A stretch of DNA of 64,000 nucleotides from Marinobacter arenosus (GCF_019264345.1 NZ_JAHVAO010000001.1:2542001-2606000), one strand, 5' to 3'. Positions 24,818 to 34,972 are shown, numbered from the stretch's first letter. Translations and numbers: made by a program. The notes: generated by a model from the letters alone, not told the origin.

Positions 24818-26923
24818 ATGAAACGAATCATACTGGGCACCGTCCTCGGTGTCTCTGTGCTCGTCCCCAGTGCCTGGGCGAACGACAATCCCGCCTTCAA
24901 CGCCGTGCCCGGATTTATCGAGGGCGACATCGCCCTGACCACCTACGATGGCATAACCGACGACCTGCTGACGGCAGGGCTCGGTGCGTCCGGCCTTGCC
25001 GGTTCCGCGCCGGCGTTCAGCGAGCCGCTTGCACCAACGTCTGCGGAACTTCGGCGACTGGCCATCTACAACAATTACCGGGCGCTGGTCGACACGGTCC
25101 CGGGCGGGGGCTACGGCGTCTTTTTCGGTCCCAGCGTGGGCGCATCCGGTGAGGGCCTGATCGCCGGCGCGGAGTACCTTGCCTACATGTCGGTACCGGG
25201 CAGTGACGTTCCGGTCACCGTGATGGCCCAGGTGCCTGACAGTTTCGATCCCCGCAATGCCTGCATGGTGACCGCGCCCTCCTCCGGCTCCCGGGGCATT
25301 TACGGTGCCATTGGCACGGCCGGCGAGTGGGGCCTGAAAAAAGGCTGTGCCGTGGTCTACACCGACAAGGGTACCGGCACCGGCTCCCATAACCTGGAAA
25401 CCGATTCCGCCCAACGTCTCGACGGTACCCTGACCGATGCCGATGAGCCCGTGCAGTTCCGGGCGGATCTGTCCGACACCGCCCGCGGGGACTTCAGCGC
25501 GCTCTGGCCGGACCGACTTGCCTTCAAACATGCCCATTCCAGGGCCAACCCGGAAGCCGACTGGGGCCAGCACGTGCTGCAGTCCATCGAGTTCGGGTTC
25601 TACGTGCTCAATGAGAAATACGGCCGACAGCTGCCCAATGGTGAGACCCTGATTACCCTCAAGCCCGGGAACACGGTGGTGATCGCGTCCAGCGTCTCCA
25701 ACGGGGGTGGGTCCTCGGTCCGGGCTGCGGAACAGGATCGTCAGGGCCTGATCGACGGGGTGGCGGTGTCCGAACCGAACGTCAACCCGCACGTGGACAC
25801 CGGCTTCAGCATCCGCCAGGGCGACGGGCCGGTCATCACCGACCACAGTCGAAGCCTGCTGGACTACACCACCGCGCTGGCCATCTACCAGGGCTGTGCC
25901 AACCTCGCGCCGGCAATCCGGGATACCGCGCCGTTGAATGCCGTGTTCAACTCACCGGTCGTCGGCGAAAACATCTGCAACTCCCTCGCGAACAAGGGGC
26001 TGGTCACCGGGGCGACGCTGGACGAACGGGCGACCGATGCGCTGCGGATTCTCAATGAGGATTTCGCGATCCAACCCGAGCAGAACCTGCTGGCGCCGGT
26101 GCACTTCGGCCTCGCCGTGGCGCAGAGTATTTCCATGACCTACGCCAATGCCTACGGCCGGGCCGGTGTCGAGGATCGGGTCTGTGGTCTCAGTCTGGCC
26201 GCAACCGACGGGCTGGGCGCGGTGACGCCTCTGGCGCCGGCGACCGAAGCGGCCCTGTTCTCCACCAGCAACGGCATTCCGCCGACCGCGGGTGTGAACC
26301 TGGTCTACGACGGCGCCCTTGGCCAACCGACCCACCTGGCGGCCAGTGCCTCGCCAAGTTCCAGCCAACTGGATTACGGCCTGGATGCGTTGTTGTGCCT
26401 GAGAAGCCTGGCCCAAGGCAGCGATGCGGTGACCGGCGGCGCGCTTGAGGGCGACGCCGCAGACCTGGCGGCCGACATTGCCACGGGCATTTCCGAGGTT
26501 CGGGCCTCGGGCGACCTGCAAGGCAAGCCGACCGTGTTTGTCACCGGTCGCGCGGATGCGATCCTGCCCATTAACCACACGTCTCGACCTTACGTCGGCT
26601 TGAACCAGCGGGTCGAGGGGGAGCGGAGCAACCTGCGTTACTATGAAATCCTCAACGCCCATCACCTGGATGTGCTGAACGGGTTTCCCGGACTCGCGGA
26701 CCGTTATGTGCCCCTGCACCACTACTACTTCCAGGCGTTGGATCTGGTGTGGGCAAAGCTGACCGACCGGCAACGGTTGCCGCCGAGCCAAGTGGTCCGG
26801 ACGGTGCCACGGGGTGCCATCACCACGCCATTGACCGAGGCCAACCTGCCCGCGATCAGTGACGATCCCGCAGCGTCTGACCGCATCCGGTTCGAGGACA
26901 ATCAACTGCGCATTCCGGAGTAA
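24818..26923 (+). CDS. D-(-)-3-hydroxybutyrate oligomer hydrolase
   Basis: Hydrolyses water-soluble 3-hydroxybutyrate oligomers, products of poly(3-hydroxybutyrate) depolymerase, to monomer. 701 aa including a signal peptide ([18 protein letters not shown]), so it is periplasmic or secreted. The length and the motif [11 protein letters not shown], with Ser near residue 294 as likely nucleophile, match the 3HBOH family. [20 protein letters not shown] near the C-terminus supplies candidate His. The ATG at 24818 follows AAGGAACGACC. It has a sigma-54 type promoter and lies beside the 3HB uptake and degradation genes. Confidence 0.9.
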   Translation: MKRIILGTVLGVSVLVPSAWANDNPAFNAVPGFIEGDIALTTYDGITDDLLTAGLGASGLAGSAPAFSEPLAPTSAELRRLAIYNNYRALVDTVPGGGYGVFFGPSVGASGEGLIAGAEYLAYMSVPGSDVPVTVMAQVPDSFDPRNACMVTAPSSGSRGIYGAIGTAGEWGLKKGCAVVYTDKGTGTGSHNLETDSAQRLDGTLTDADEPVQFRADLSDTARGDFSALWPDRLAFKHAHSRANPEADWGQHVLQSIEFGFYVLNEKYGRQLPNGETLITLKPGNTVVIASSVSNGGGSSVRAAEQDRQGLIDGVAVSEPNVNPHVDTGFSIRQGDGPVITDHSRSLLDYTTALAIYQGCANLAPAIRDTAPLNAVFNSPVVGENICNSLANKGLVTGATLDERATDALRILNEDFAIQPEQNLLAPVHFGLAVAQSISMTYANAYGRAGVEDRVCGLSLAATDGLGAVTPLAPATEAALFSTSNGIPPTAGVNLVYDGALGQPTHLAASASPSSSQLDYGLDALLCLRSLAQGSDAVTGGALEGDAADLAADIATGISEVRASGDLQGKPTVFVTGRADAILPINHTSRPYVGLNQRVEGERSNLRYYEILNAHHLDVLNGFPGLADRYVPLHHYYFQALDLVWAKLTDRQRLPPSQVVRTVPRGAITTPLTEANLPAISDDPAASDRIRFEDNQLRIPE

Positions 26924-26937
26924 ACCTCCGGCCCACC

Positions 26938-26970
26938 GCCGCCCCGTTCCGTTTCGGGGCGGCTCCGTTT
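26938..26970 (+). terminator. Hairpin after the oligomer hydrolase gene
   Basis: GCCGCCCCG and CGGGGCGGC form a perfect 9-bp stem with an 8-base loop, followed by TCCGTTT. The T-run is weak, so termination may be partial. It separates the hydrolase gene from the activator gene. Confidence 0.55.
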
Positions 26971-27040
26971 GCCCCCGCCTCAGGGGGCCCATATACTTCC
27001 GTGACTGCATCCGGGGCTGCCGGGTGCGTGGGGCTTTACC

Positions 27041-28489
27041 ATGAACGACATCCAGGCCGGTGGTGGTGCAGGGTACATGACACAGCTGTTTACCGAGAAC
27101 AACAAGAGCGGGCTGACCCGTGACCTGATCGAAGCCCTGTTCCCGATGTTCGAGGCGGCGAGCGCGGGTGCCATCGCGGTGGACAAGGACAGCCGGATCA
27201 CCTGGATCAACAGCAGCTATTCCCACCTGCTGGGACTGGGCGACCCGTCCCGCGTGGTGGGCAAGCCGGTGCGCCAGGTGATTCCCCAGACCCGAATGCC
27301 GGAAGTGGTGGAGAGTGGCAAGCCGCTGCTTCTGGACATCATGGAGCACAACCAGCAGCAGCTGGTGGTCACCCGCCTGCCGTTTTACGACGAGGAAGGC
27401 CGGATCGTGGGCGCTGTGGCGTTCGTGCTGTACGACGATCTGCAGCCTTTGACCCCTCTGGTGGCCAAATACCGACGTCTGCATCAGGATCTGGCCGCCG
27501 CCCGCAAGGCGCTGGCCAAGAAGGCCCGCGGCACCCGTTACAGTCTCGGGGATTTTGTCGGCGCCAGTCCCGCCGCGCTGGAGGTCAAACGTCGAGCCCG
27601 TCTGGCGGCCGGTCGCGAGATGCCGGTGTTGCTGTTGGGTGAAACCGGCACGGGCAAGGAGGTGTTGGCCCAGGCCATTCACTCGGTGTCGACGCGGGCG
27701 GAGAAACCGTTCGTCGGCGTCAACGTGGCGGCCATTCCCGACAACCTGTTGGAAGCGGAATTCTTCGGTGTGGCACCGGGTGCCTACACCGGCGCCGACC
27801 GGCGTACCCGGGAGGGCAAGTTCCAGCTTGCCAACGGCGGGACGCTGTTCCTGGACGAGGTGGGTGACATGCCCCTACCTCTGCAGGCCAAGTTATTGCG
27901 GGCCCTGCAGGAAGGCGAAATCGAGCCTTTGGGTTCGAACAAGGTCGAGCAGGTGGACGTCCGGGTGATTGCTGCCACCAGTCGCAACTTGGAAGCCATG
28001 ATCGCTGACGGCAGTTTCCGTTCGGATCTCTACTATCGGCTCAATGTGCTGGAAATCCCCATTCCACCATTGCGGGACCGGCTTGCGGATCTCGGGGTGC
28101 TGTGTGAGGCCCTGCTGGGCGAGATCTGTGAAGGGTTGGAATTGCGCGGTGAAATCACCGATGCCGGGGTGTCTGCGCTGGGCAGCTACGACTGGCCGGG
28201 CAACATCCGGGAGCTGCGCAATGTTCTGGAACGGGCCCTGACGATGGGCGAGGAAGGCGGTCTGCTGGATGCCGATGCGGTCTTCAAGGTGCTGCCCCGC
28301 ACTGGCAAACGCCCGGTCTCGTCCCTGACTCCCCAACCCGTGCGACCGCTGGCCCGGACCCTTGCGGAGGCGGAAGCCCAGGCGATCGAAGAGGCGCTGG
28401 TGGCCAGCCGCGGAAACCGAACTCGTGCAGCCAAATTGCTGGGCATTTCGCGGTCCGTTCTGTACGAAAAGCTGGCAAAATTGTCCTGA
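27041..28489 (+). CDS. Sigma-54 dependent transcriptional activator with PAS domain
   Basis: 482 aa. An N-terminal PAS sensor (about 35-140, AIAVDKDSRITWINSSYSHL) is followed by a short linker and an AAA+ domain. Walker A is GETGTGKE (200-207), the sigma-54 contact loop is GAYTGA (247-252, Tyr in place of the usual Phe), and LFLDEVGDMP is Walker B. A Fis-type helix-turn-helix ends the protein (RGNRTRAAKLLGISRSVLYE). No phosphoacceptor domain is present, so it probably senses a ligand. Its position between two genes with -24/-12 promoters makes it the likely regulator of 3HB use. Confidence 0.93.
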   Translation: MNDIQAGGGAGYMTQLFTENNKSGLTRDLIEALFPMFEAASAGAIAVDKDSRITWINSSYSHLLGLGDPSRVVGKPVRQVIPQTRMPEVVESGKPLLLDIMEHNQQQLVVTRLPFYDEEGRIVGAVAFVLYDDLQPLTPLVAKYRRLHQDLAAARKALAKKARGTRYSLGDFVGASPAALEVKRRARLAAGREMPVLLLGETGTGKEVLAQAIHSVSTRAEKPFVGVNVAAIPDNLLEAEFFGVAPGAYTGADRRTREGKFQLANGGTLFLDEVGDMPLPLQAKLLRALQEGEIEPLGSNKVEQVDVRVIAATSRNLEAMIADGSFRSDLYYRLNVLEIPIPPLRDRLADLGVLCEALLGEICEGLELRGEITDAGVSALGSYDWPGNIRELRNVLERALTMGEEGGLLDADAVFKVLPRTGKRPVSSLTPQPVRPLARTLAEAEAQAIEEALVASRGNRTRAAKLLGISRSVLYEKLAKLS

Positions 28490-28492
28490 AAT

Positions 28493-28508
28493 CGGGACAG
28501 TTGTCCCG
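28493..28508. promoter_or_regulatory. Perfect 16-bp palindrome, candidate activator site
   Basis: CGGGACAGTTGTCCCG has two 7-bp arms around GT. It starts 4 bases after the activator stop codon and lies about 120 bases before the dctP -24 element. Distance and symmetry fit an enhancer site for the adjacent sigma-54 activator. Confidence 0.55.
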
Positions 28509-28555
28509 TTATCCGTACAAACCCCTACGACTGATGTCTAAATGCGTCCGGAATG

Positions 28556-28570
28556 CCGGACAATTTTCCC
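28556..28570. promoter_or_regulatory. Second, degenerate activator-site-like sequence
   Basis: CCGGACAATTTTCCC resembles the perfect palindrome 60 bases upstream (GGACA, then TCCC in the same spacing). It would make a two-site array upstream of the dctP promoter. The rest of the 330-base gap shows only the -24/-12 element. Confidence 0.35.
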
Positions 28571-28627
28571 TCGCACGGCTTTGACTCTGAAACTCTATCC
28601 TGCTGAAAAAACTGATAAAAATGTGGT

Positions 28628-28643
28628 TGGCACGGTGTCTGCA
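28628..28643 (+). promoter_or_regulatory. Candidate sigma-54 promoter of the TRAP operon
   Basis: TGGCACGGTGTCTGCA matches the consensus TGGCACR-N4-TTGCW at all but one specified position, with GG (28629-28630) and GC (28641-28642) exactly ten bases apart. The dctP start is about 175 bases downstream, implying a long leader or processing. Confidence 0.75.
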
Positions 28644-28819
28644 AATGCCGGCGTGCAGGACGTCAGAACAACGCAGAGAACAAGACTGACGCTCATTGTT
28701 GGACCCCCCAGTTACCCTTGTCGGTCTGTTTTCTGCGATGTCTGACTATACTCAGACAAGGCCTGTCCGAAGTTGCGACCGCCAGGCCAGATACAACAAC
28801 AATGCTAGGAGACTTGCCA

Positions 28820-29872
28820 ATGAAACTCTTGAAGGCCATCACCGGTATCGCCGGTGCGATTGCCCTGACGACGGGTTCCGCTTTTGCAGAGGATCTGCGC
28901 TGGAAAATGCCCGTTGCGTTCGCCACCAATCTGCCTGGCCTCGGTTCTCCCGCAGCCTGGGTTGCTGAAAACCTCACCACCGCCTCTGACGGCAGTATCC
29001 AGGTCCGGGTCTATGAACCGGGCAAGCTGGTTCCGCCGTTCGACATCCTCCAGTCCGTCTCAGACGGCAAGGTCTCTGCCGGCTACACCTGGATCGGTTA
29101 CGACCAGGGCAAAGTGCCCGCGATTCCCCTGTTTGCCGCTGTCCCCTTCGGTATGAAGCCGCCCGCGTACATTGGCTGGTATTACTTCGGTGGCGGTCAT
29201 GAAATGCTGCAGGAAACCTATGCCAACAAGGGCTTCAATGTTCACGCACAGCTGTGCGGCATCATTGGGCCAGAAACAGCGGGTTGGTATTCCGAGCCCA
29301 TCGAAACACTGGAAGACTACAAGGGCCTGAAGATCCGCTTCGCCGGTCTCGGTGGTAAGGTTCTCGAAAAACTGGGCGCCTCTGTCACCATGATGCCCGG
29401 CGGCGAGCTCTACCAGGCACTGGAAAAGGGCACCATCGATGCCACCGAGTTTTCCATGCCCGCCATCGACCAGATCCTCGGATTTAACCAGGTGGTCAAG
29501 TACAACCTGTTCCCGGGCTGGCACCAGCAGTTCACTGCCCAGTACATGCTGATCAACAAGGACGAGTGGGCACGAGCCACCGAGGCCCAGAAGGCGCTGG
29601 TTGAGGCTTCCTGCACCGCGGCAACTACCCGTGGTCTGGCTGAGGGTGAGTACAAGAACGGCAAGGTTCTGGCCGAATTCCAGGAAAAGGGCGTTCAGGC
29701 TGACCAGATCCCCCGCGATGTTCTGCTCAAGTTGCGCGAAGTCACCGAGGAAGTGCTTGAGGAAGAAGCCTCTAAGGATGCCGACTTCAAGCGTGTTTAC
29801 GAGAGTCAGCAGGAGTTCATGGAATCCTACAAGGTGTGGGACACCCGTGCCTATGTTCCGGCGGACCTCTAA
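28820..29872 (+). CDS. TRAP transporter substrate-binding protein (DctP family)
   Basis: Periplasmic receptor of a TRAP transporter, about 350 aa. The signal peptide ITGIAGAIALTTGSAFA ends before EDLRWKMP. Family features are KGLKIRFAGLGGKVLEKLGA (the conserved Arg that binds a substrate carboxylate) and ALEKGTIDATEFSMPAID. The ATG at 28820 follows AGGAGACTTGCCA. The substrate is probably 3-hydroxybutyrate or a similar short hydroxy acid, inferred from the downstream genes. A hairpin after the gene may raise its level over the membrane subunits. Confidence 0.93.
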   Translation: MKLLKAITGIAGAIALTTGSAFAEDLRWKMPVAFATNLPGLGSPAAWVAENLTTASDGSIQVRVYEPGKLVPPFDILQSVSDGKVSAGYTWIGYDQGKVPAIPLFAAVPFGMKPPAYIGWYYFGGGHEMLQETYANKGFNVHAQLCGIIGPETAGWYSEPIETLEDYKGLKIRFAGLGGKVLEKLGASVTMMPGGELYQALEKGTIDATEFSMPAIDQILGFNQVVKYNLFPGWHQQFTAQYMLINKDEWARATEAQKALVEASCTAATTRGLAEGEYKNGKVLAEFQEKGVQADQIPRDVLLKLREVTEEVLEEEASKDADFKRVYESQQEFMESYKVWDTRAYVPADL

Positions 29873-29927
29873 GGTTCGGGGCTGACATTGGGCACCGGAG
29901 CACTTCCGGTTCCCCCTGATCCAGTCT

Positions 29928-29955
29928 GGATGGCCCTGCGGGGCCATCCTTGTTT
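29928..29955 (+). terminator. Intercistronic hairpin between dctP and dctQ genes
   Basis: GGATGGCCC and GGGCCATCC form a perfect 9-bp stem with loop TGCG, followed by TTGTTT. The T-run is interrupted, so partial termination or 3'-end protection is likely, giving more binding protein than permease. Confidence 0.65.
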
Positions 29956-29987
29956 CACGGCAGGCTTTCTGAACGAGGAACTGTTGT

Positions 29988-30626
29988 ATGGCAGTGTCTG
30001 ATAAAGGCTCACCGCCCGATGTGCACCCATCGGCGTCGGACGCCGGTCAATTTATTCATCATCACACAGAGTTTCCGACTACCTGGCTAAGCCAGGTTTT
30101 GGACGCTGTGATTTCTGCGATAGGCAAGAGTGCTTCCTGGCTCTGGATTGTGGTTACCGGCGTGATCATCTACGCGGTGGTGGGCCGCTATGCCTTTGGC
30201 CAGGGTTCGGTAACCCTTGAAGAAGTCCAGTGGCACCTGGCCGGTGCCGGTTGGTTGTTGGGATTGGGTTATACCCTGGTGACCGATGACCATGTCAGGG
30301 TCGACGTCATCCATGAACGCCTTTCGCTCAAAGGCCAGGCCTGGATTGAACTCTTGGGTTTGGTGTTGCTGCTGTTGCCTTTCCTGGTGCTGGCGGTCTA
30401 CGAAATGATTCCCTATGCCGTGAGCTCCTGGGAACAGGGCGAGACCAGCCAGGCACCGGCGGGCCTTCCTTACCGGTGGATTCTGAAGGGCGTTCTGGCG
30501 CTGTCTTTCGTGCTCCTGATTATTGCTGCCCTGTCCCGTCTGCTGAAAGTCACTGCCCTGCTTTTCGGCTTTCCGAAGCCAATCCGGATCGAATCCGGTG
30601 AGAACAAGAAAGAGGATGCGTCCTGA
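29988..30626 (+). CDS. TRAP transporter small permease (DctQ family)
   Basis: 212 aa with four membrane helices, the small integral subunit of the TRAP system. It contains the typical VTLEEVQWHLAGAGWLLGLG segment (E-E-x-x-x-H/W of DctQ) followed by DDHVRVDVIHERL. An unusually long, His-rich hydrophilic N-terminus of about 45 residues precedes helix 1. The ATG is at 29988. Its TGA shares one base with the ATG of the next gene (TGATG), so translation is coupled. Confidence 0.9.
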   Translation: MAVSDKGSPPDVHPSASDAGQFIHHHTEFPTTWLSQVLDAVISAIGKSASWLWIVVTGVIIYAVVGRYAFGQGSVTLEEVQWHLAGAGWLLGLGYTLVTDDHVRVDVIHERLSLKGQAWIELLGLVLLLLPFLVLAVYEMIPYAVSSWEQGETSQAPAGLPYRWILKGVLALSFVLLIIAALSRLLKVTALLFGFPKPIRIESGENKKEDAS

Positions 30627-31990
30627 TGGAGCTTGAAACCCTTTTCGTAATCGGCATGTTCCTCACCTTCGGGGCGCTGCTGATGACCGGCTATCCGGTT
30701 GCGTGGGTATTGGGTGGCACCGCGGTTATCTGGACCGTCGTGGGCGTCATCGCCGTCGAGAATTTTGGGGCCAACCTGTGGTTTGACTACTCCTCCTCCA
30801 TGGGGCTGGTCCCCGAACGAATCTGGAAGGTGGTCAGTAGCGAGACCCTTGTGGCCCTGCCCATGTTTATCTTCATGGGCATTATGCTTGACCAGTCCGG
30901 CGTTGCCGAGCGCCTGATGAATAGCATGGTCAAACTCTTTGGCGCCGTTCGCGGCGGCTATGCGGTTACCGTAATTGTCATCGGCGTACTGCTGGCCGCG
31001 ACCACGGGTATCATTGGTGCTTCTGTGGTCCTCCTCGGCATGTTGTCCCTGCCGGTGATGATGGAGAACAAGTACGACAAGGGCTTTGCGGTGGGCACGG
31101 CCTGTGCCACCGGGACCCTGGGTATCCTGATTCCCCCGTCCATCATGCTGGTCCTGATGGCGGATCGGCTGGCTGTTCCGGAAGCGTCGGTCGGCGATCT
31201 GTTCATGGGCGCCTTCTTCCCCGGCCTCATGCTGGGTGCCATGTACGTGGCCTACGCCATTATCCGGCCAATGCTGCAACCCCACATTGCGCCGGTACCG
31301 GCGGGCACCGAAAAAGTGAGCTGGGCCATCGTCTGGGAAGTGGCGAAAGCCGTTGTTCCGACGGCCGCGCTCATCCTGGGTGTTCTCGGTTCCATCTTTG
31401 CCGGCATCGCAACCCCGACGGAAGCTTCCGGTGTTGGCGCTTTGGGTGCTCTGCTGTTGGCCCTGATGGCTGGCCGGTTGAACTTGAAAGTGCTCAATTC
31501 CTCCATGCAACAGACCACCCGAACGGCTGCGTTCATCTTTGCCATCTTCCTGGGTGCGACCGCGTTCTCCGTGGTCCTGCGGGGTCTGGGCGGCGACCAG
31601 GTGATCGAAGACGCGCTGTTGGGTCTGCCGTTTGGTCCTTATGGCGTCGTTCTGACCATTCTGCTCGGCGTATTCCTGCTCGGCTTCTTCCTGGACTGGG
31701 TGGAAATTACCCTGATCATCCTGCCCCTGGTCGCGCCGGTGGTGCAAAGCCTCGGTTTCGACCTGGTCTGGTTCACCATCCTGTTCGCCATGTGCCTGCA
31801 GACCTCTTTCCTGACGCCGCCGGTTGGATTTGCACTGTTTTACATCAAGGGTGTGGCCCCGCCGGAGATCAAGGTCACCGATATTTATCGTGGCGTTATT
31901 CCGTTCATCATTATCCAGCTGGCAGCACTGGCCATTGTGTTCGTGGTACCGGAAATCGCGACCTGGCTGCCCAGCGTGGCTTACGATTAA
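30626..31990 (+). CDS. TRAP transporter large permease (DctM family)
   Basis: 454 aa, about twelve helices, the Na+-coupled transport subunit. Recognisable family stretches are [40 protein letters not shown] and [20 protein letters not shown]. The ATG at 30626 overlaps the stop of the small permease gene. It ends 13 bases before the dehydrogenase start, with AAGGAG in the gap, so the five genes from dctP to acetoacetyl-CoA synthetase read as one operon. Confidence 0.94.
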   Translation: MELETLFVIGMFLTFGALLMTGYPVAWVLGGTAVIWTVVGVIAVENFGANLWFDYSSSMGLVPERIWKVVSSETLVALPMFIFMGIMLDQSGVAERLMNSMVKLFGAVRGGYAVTVIVIGVLLAATTGIIGASVVLLGMLSLPVMMENKYDKGFAVGTACATGTLGILIPPSIMLVLMADRLAVPEASVGDLFMGAFFPGLMLGAMYVAYAIIRPMLQPHIAPVPAGTEKVSWAIVWEVAKAVVPTAALILGVLGSIFAGIATPTEASGVGALGALLLALMAGRLNLKVLNSSMQQTTRTAAFIFAIFLGATAFSVVLRGLGGDQVIEDALLGLPFGPYGVVLTILLGVFLLGFFLDWVEITLIILPLVAPVVQSLGFDLVWFTILFAMCLQTSFLTPPVGFALFYIKGVAPPEIKVTDIYRGVIPFIIIQLAALAIVFVVPEIATWLPSVAYD

Positions 31991-32003
31991 GGAGACAATA
32001 ACC

Positions 32004-32783
32004 ATGCGTCTGGAAAACCGGATTGCTCTGATTACCGGTGCCGGCCGTGGCATCGGCCGGGCCATTGCCGAGGCGTACGGCCGCGAAGGGGCCAAGGTCG
32101 CTGTGGCTGACCTGACACTCGAGGCGGCACAGGACACCGTAGCTGCCATCGAGCAGGCCGGCGGCACGGCCATCGCACTCGAAATGGATGTGACCGATGA
32201 AGATGCAGTTGACGTAAACGTCAACTCTGTGGTTAAACAGTGGGGTGGCCTGGATATCGCCATCGCGAACGCTGGCATCCAGCATATTGATCCGGTGCAC
32301 AAGCTTGCTTACTCCGATTGGAGCAAAGTCATGAATGTGCATCTTGATGGCGCCTTCCTGGTGACCCGTGCGGCTCTCAAGCATATGTACGAGAGCGGAG
32401 GGGGCACCATGCTCTACATGGGCTCGGTGCATTCCCTGGAGGCATCGCCCCTGAAAGCCCCTTACGTCGCGGCCAAACACGGCATGCTTGGTCTTTGCCG
32501 GGCGGTGGCGAAGGAAGGTGCGGAATACGGGGTGCGAAGCAACATCATCTGCCCCGGATTTGTGCGCACGCCCCTGGTGGACAAGCAGATTCCGGAACAG
32601 GCCAAGGAACTGGGCATTTCCGAAGAGGAAGTGATCAGTAAAGTGATGCTCAAGAACACTGTGGACGGGGAGTTCACCACTCTGGAAGACGTAGCAGAGT
32701 TGGCCGTTCATCTGGCGGCATTCCCCTCTGCGGCTTTGACTGGCCAGTCCATCGTGGTCAGTCACGGCTGGCATATGCAGTAA
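32004..32783 (+). CDS. 3-hydroxybutyrate dehydrogenase (SDR family)
   Basis: Oxidises (R)-3-hydroxybutyrate to acetoacetate with NAD+. 259 aa. The nucleotide-binding motif is [13 protein letters not shown] is at AIANAGIQH; the catalytic Ser is in GSVHS and the pair is Y-x-x-x-K in [28 protein letters not shown] and [14 protein letters not shown] match bacterial BDH enzymes. The ATG at 32004 follows AAGGAGACAATAACC. Its place between the TRAP permease and the acetoacetate-activating enzyme supports the assignment. Confidence 0.92.
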   Translation: MRLENRIALITGAGRGIGRAIAEAYGREGAKVAVADLTLEAAQDTVAAIEQAGGTAIALEMDVTDEDAVDVNVNSVVKQWGGLDIAIANAGIQHIDPVHKLAYSDWSKVMNVHLDGAFLVTRAALKHMYESGGGTMLYMGSVHSLEASPLKAPYVAAKHGMLGLCRAVAKEGAEYGVRSNIICPGFVRTPLVDKQIPEQAKELGISEEEVISKVMLKNTVDGEFTTLEDVAELAVHLAAFPSAALTGQSIVVSHGWHMQ

Positions 32784-32799
32784 CATTCAGGAGATATGG

Positions 32800-34791
32800 A
32801 TGAGCAATGACGAACAATCGCCGGTAGTCTGGTCTCCCTCGGAAGACACGCTCAAGCACTCCCGCATGGGCCGCTTCAAGGAATGGCTGGAAGAGCAGGG
32901 TTACGGCCCGTTTGCCGACTACCATGCCCTGCACCAGTGGTCCATTGACGAGCTCGACACCTTCTGGGCAAAGGTCTGGGACTACTGCGGGTTGGTCTGC
33001 GACACCCCTGCCGACCGGGTGCTGGGCAAGCGGGACATGCCGGGGGCGGAGTGGTTCCCGGGCATGAAACTGAACTTTGCGGCCAATCTGCTGCGTCTGG
33101 CCGACGGCGACCACGCCAACCGCGAGGCGGTCGTGGCCTACTGCGAGACCCGCCCGGTCCTGCGCCGGACCTACGCCGAACTGAAAGCCGACGTGGGCGC
33201 GCTCGAGGCCTTCCTGCGCAGTCAGGGCATCAAGAGTGGCGACCGGGTGGCCGGTGTGGTCACCAACGGCTACGAGGCCATGGTCGGCATGCTTGCCGCC
33301 ACCAGCCTCGGGGCGATCTGGAGCTCCGCCTCGCCCGATTTCGGCGTGGGTGCCATCCTGGACCGCTTCGGCCAGATCGAGCCGTCTGCGCTTATTGCGG
33401 TGAACGGCTACGGCTATGGCGGCAAGGTCTTTGCCCGCCAGGACGACTTCGCCGAGCTCATCGCCGGCCTGCCCACCCTGAAGTGCGTGGTCAGTGTCCA
33501 GCAACTGCCGGACCAGGCGCCGATCCAAGGCGACCTCGTTACTCCCTGGGAAGACGCCATTGCGTCCGGTGCCGGCCAGCCGCCCTCGTTCACCCCGCTG
33601 GATCCGGACCACCCGGTCTACATCCTGTATTCGTCGGGCACCACCGGCAAACCCAAGTGCATTGTCCATGGCAACGCCGGCCTGCTGGTGAACCATGCCA
33701 AAGAACTGATGCTCCATGGCGACGTCGGGCCGGAAGACCGCTTCCTTTATTTCACCACCTGTGGCTGGATGATGTGGAACTGGCAGGCCTCCGCGCTGAT
33801 GACCGGGGCTGCGGTGATCACCGTCGACGGCTCGCCGGGGTATCCGAGTCTGAGTTTCCTCTGGGACACCGTTGCACGTGAGAAGGTCACCCATTTCGGC
33901 ACCAGTGCCCGGTTCCTGGCCGGCTGCCGCAAGGCCGAGCTGAAACCGGCGCGGGAGCTGGATCTGAGCGCCCTGCGGGTGCTGTTCTCCACTGGCTCGC
34001 CGCTGTTGCCGGAGGATTACGATTGGGTCTACAGCGATGGCGCGCCCGGTGTGCTGCTGGGTTCCATTGCCGGGGGCACCGATATCTGCGGCTGCTTTGT
34101 GGGCTCGACCCCGCTGCTGCCTGTCCGCCGCGGTGAAATCCAGTGTCGGTTCCTGGGCGTCGATGCCGTGGCCTACGATGAAGACGCCAGACCGGTGAGC
34201 GGTGGTCGCGGGGAACTCGTCTGCCGCCAGCCACTGCCTTCCATGCCGGTCAGCTTCTGGGACGATGCCGACGGTGCCCGCTATCACGCGGCCTATTTTG
34301 ACACCTTCCCCGGAGTCTGGGCCCACGGGGACTTCATCGAGTTCACCGAACACGGTGGCGCCATCATCTACGGCCGCTCCGATGCCACCCTGAATCCGGG
34401 CGGTGTCCGCATCGGCACCGCGGAAATCTACCGCCAGGTGGAGACCGTGGCCGAGGTGAAAGACAGCCTCGTGGTTGGGCGCCAGATCGACGGCGATGTG
34501 GAAGTAGTCCTGCTGGTGGTGCCGGCGGAGGGCCAGGCCATCACCGACGACCTGCTCAAGCAGCTGAAGAGCCGCATCCGTGAAGGTGCCAGCCCGCGCC
34601 ACGTGCCCCGGCACATCGTCGAGGTGGCCGATATCCCCTACACCCGCAGTGGCAAGAAAGTGGAGCTGGCGGTCGCCCGCCTGATCAACGGCTCGGCCAA
34701 GGCGGACAACCGGGATGCCCTGGCGAATCCGGAGGCGCTGGATCATATTCGTGAGCAGTTGAACAAGGCGAGCCTGCTACCAAACGGTTGA
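32800..34791 (+). CDS. Acetoacetyl-CoA synthetase
   Basis: Activates acetoacetate to acetoacetyl-CoA with ATP, feeding thiolase. 663 aa, of the acyl-adenylate family. The AMP-binding P-loop is [28 protein letters not shown] is typical of AACS enzymes; the hinge and C-terminal region includes [20 protein letters not shown] and the catalytic Lys in [13 protein letters not shown]. The ATG at 32800 follows GGAGATATGG, 16 bases after the dehydrogenase stop. It is the last gene of the operon; two large hairpins follow. Confidence 0.95.
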   Translation: MSNDEQSPVVWSPSEDTLKHSRMGRFKEWLEEQGYGPFADYHALHQWSIDELDTFWAKVWDYCGLVCDTPADRVLGKRDMPGAEWFPGMKLNFAANLLRLADGDHANREAVVAYCETRPVLRRTYAELKADVGALEAFLRSQGIKSGDRVAGVVTNGYEAMVGMLAATSLGAIWSSASPDFGVGAILDRFGQIEPSALIAVNGYGYGGKVFARQDDFAELIAGLPTLKCVVSVQQLPDQAPIQGDLVTPWEDAIASGAGQPPSFTPLDPDHPVYILYSSGTTGKPKCIVHGNAGLLVNHAKELMLHGDVGPEDRFLYFTTCGWMMWNWQASALMTGAAVITVDGSPGYPSLSFLWDTVAREKVTHFGTSARFLAGCRKAELKPARELDLSALRVLFSTGSPLLPEDYDWVYSDGAPGVLLGSIAGGTDICGCFVGSTPLLPVRRGEIQCRFLGVDAVAYDEDARPVSGGRGELVCRQPLPSMPVSFWDDADGARYHAAYFDTFPGVWAHGDFIEFTEHGGAIIYGRSDATLNPGGVRIGTAEIYRQVETVAEVKDSLVVGRQIDGDVEVVLLVVPAEGQAITDDLLKQLKSRIREGASPRHVPRHIVEVADIPYTRSGKKVELAVARLINGSAKADNRDALANPEALDHIREQLNKASLLPNG

Positions 34792-34794
34792 TCA

Positions 34795-34849
34795 CTGGGG
34801 TTCGCTACAGTGATCGAACGAACGGTGTTCAAGCCGTATGGAACCCCAG
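34795..34849 (+). repeat. Hairpin directly after the acetoacetyl-CoA synthetase gene
   Basis: CTGGGGTTC and GAACCCCAG are perfect 9-bp arms around 37 bases. It begins 3 bases after the stop codon. No T-run follows, so it is more likely an end-protecting or structural element than an intrinsic terminator. Confidence 0.5.
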
Positions 34850-34862
34850 GCTCTGAGTTCTG

Positions 34863-34972
34863 GCGCATGGGGAAAGGCTCTGTTCAGACCTGTGCGTAGC
34901 CATGGATGGCGAAGCTCAAGCGACACAGGGATGTGCTCGAGCGGGTTCTGGACAGAGCCTTTTCACATGCGT
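34863..34972 (+). repeat. Large nested hairpin in the gap before icd
   Basis: A 25-base arm (34863-34887) pairs with 34948-34972 over nearly its full length, with three G-U pairs and one mismatch. Inside are CCTGTG/CACAGG and the near-palindrome GCCATGGATGGC. The structure has the look of a dispersed intergenic repeat, but only one copy is in the window. No reading frame in 34792-35213 is convincing. Confidence 0.55.
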
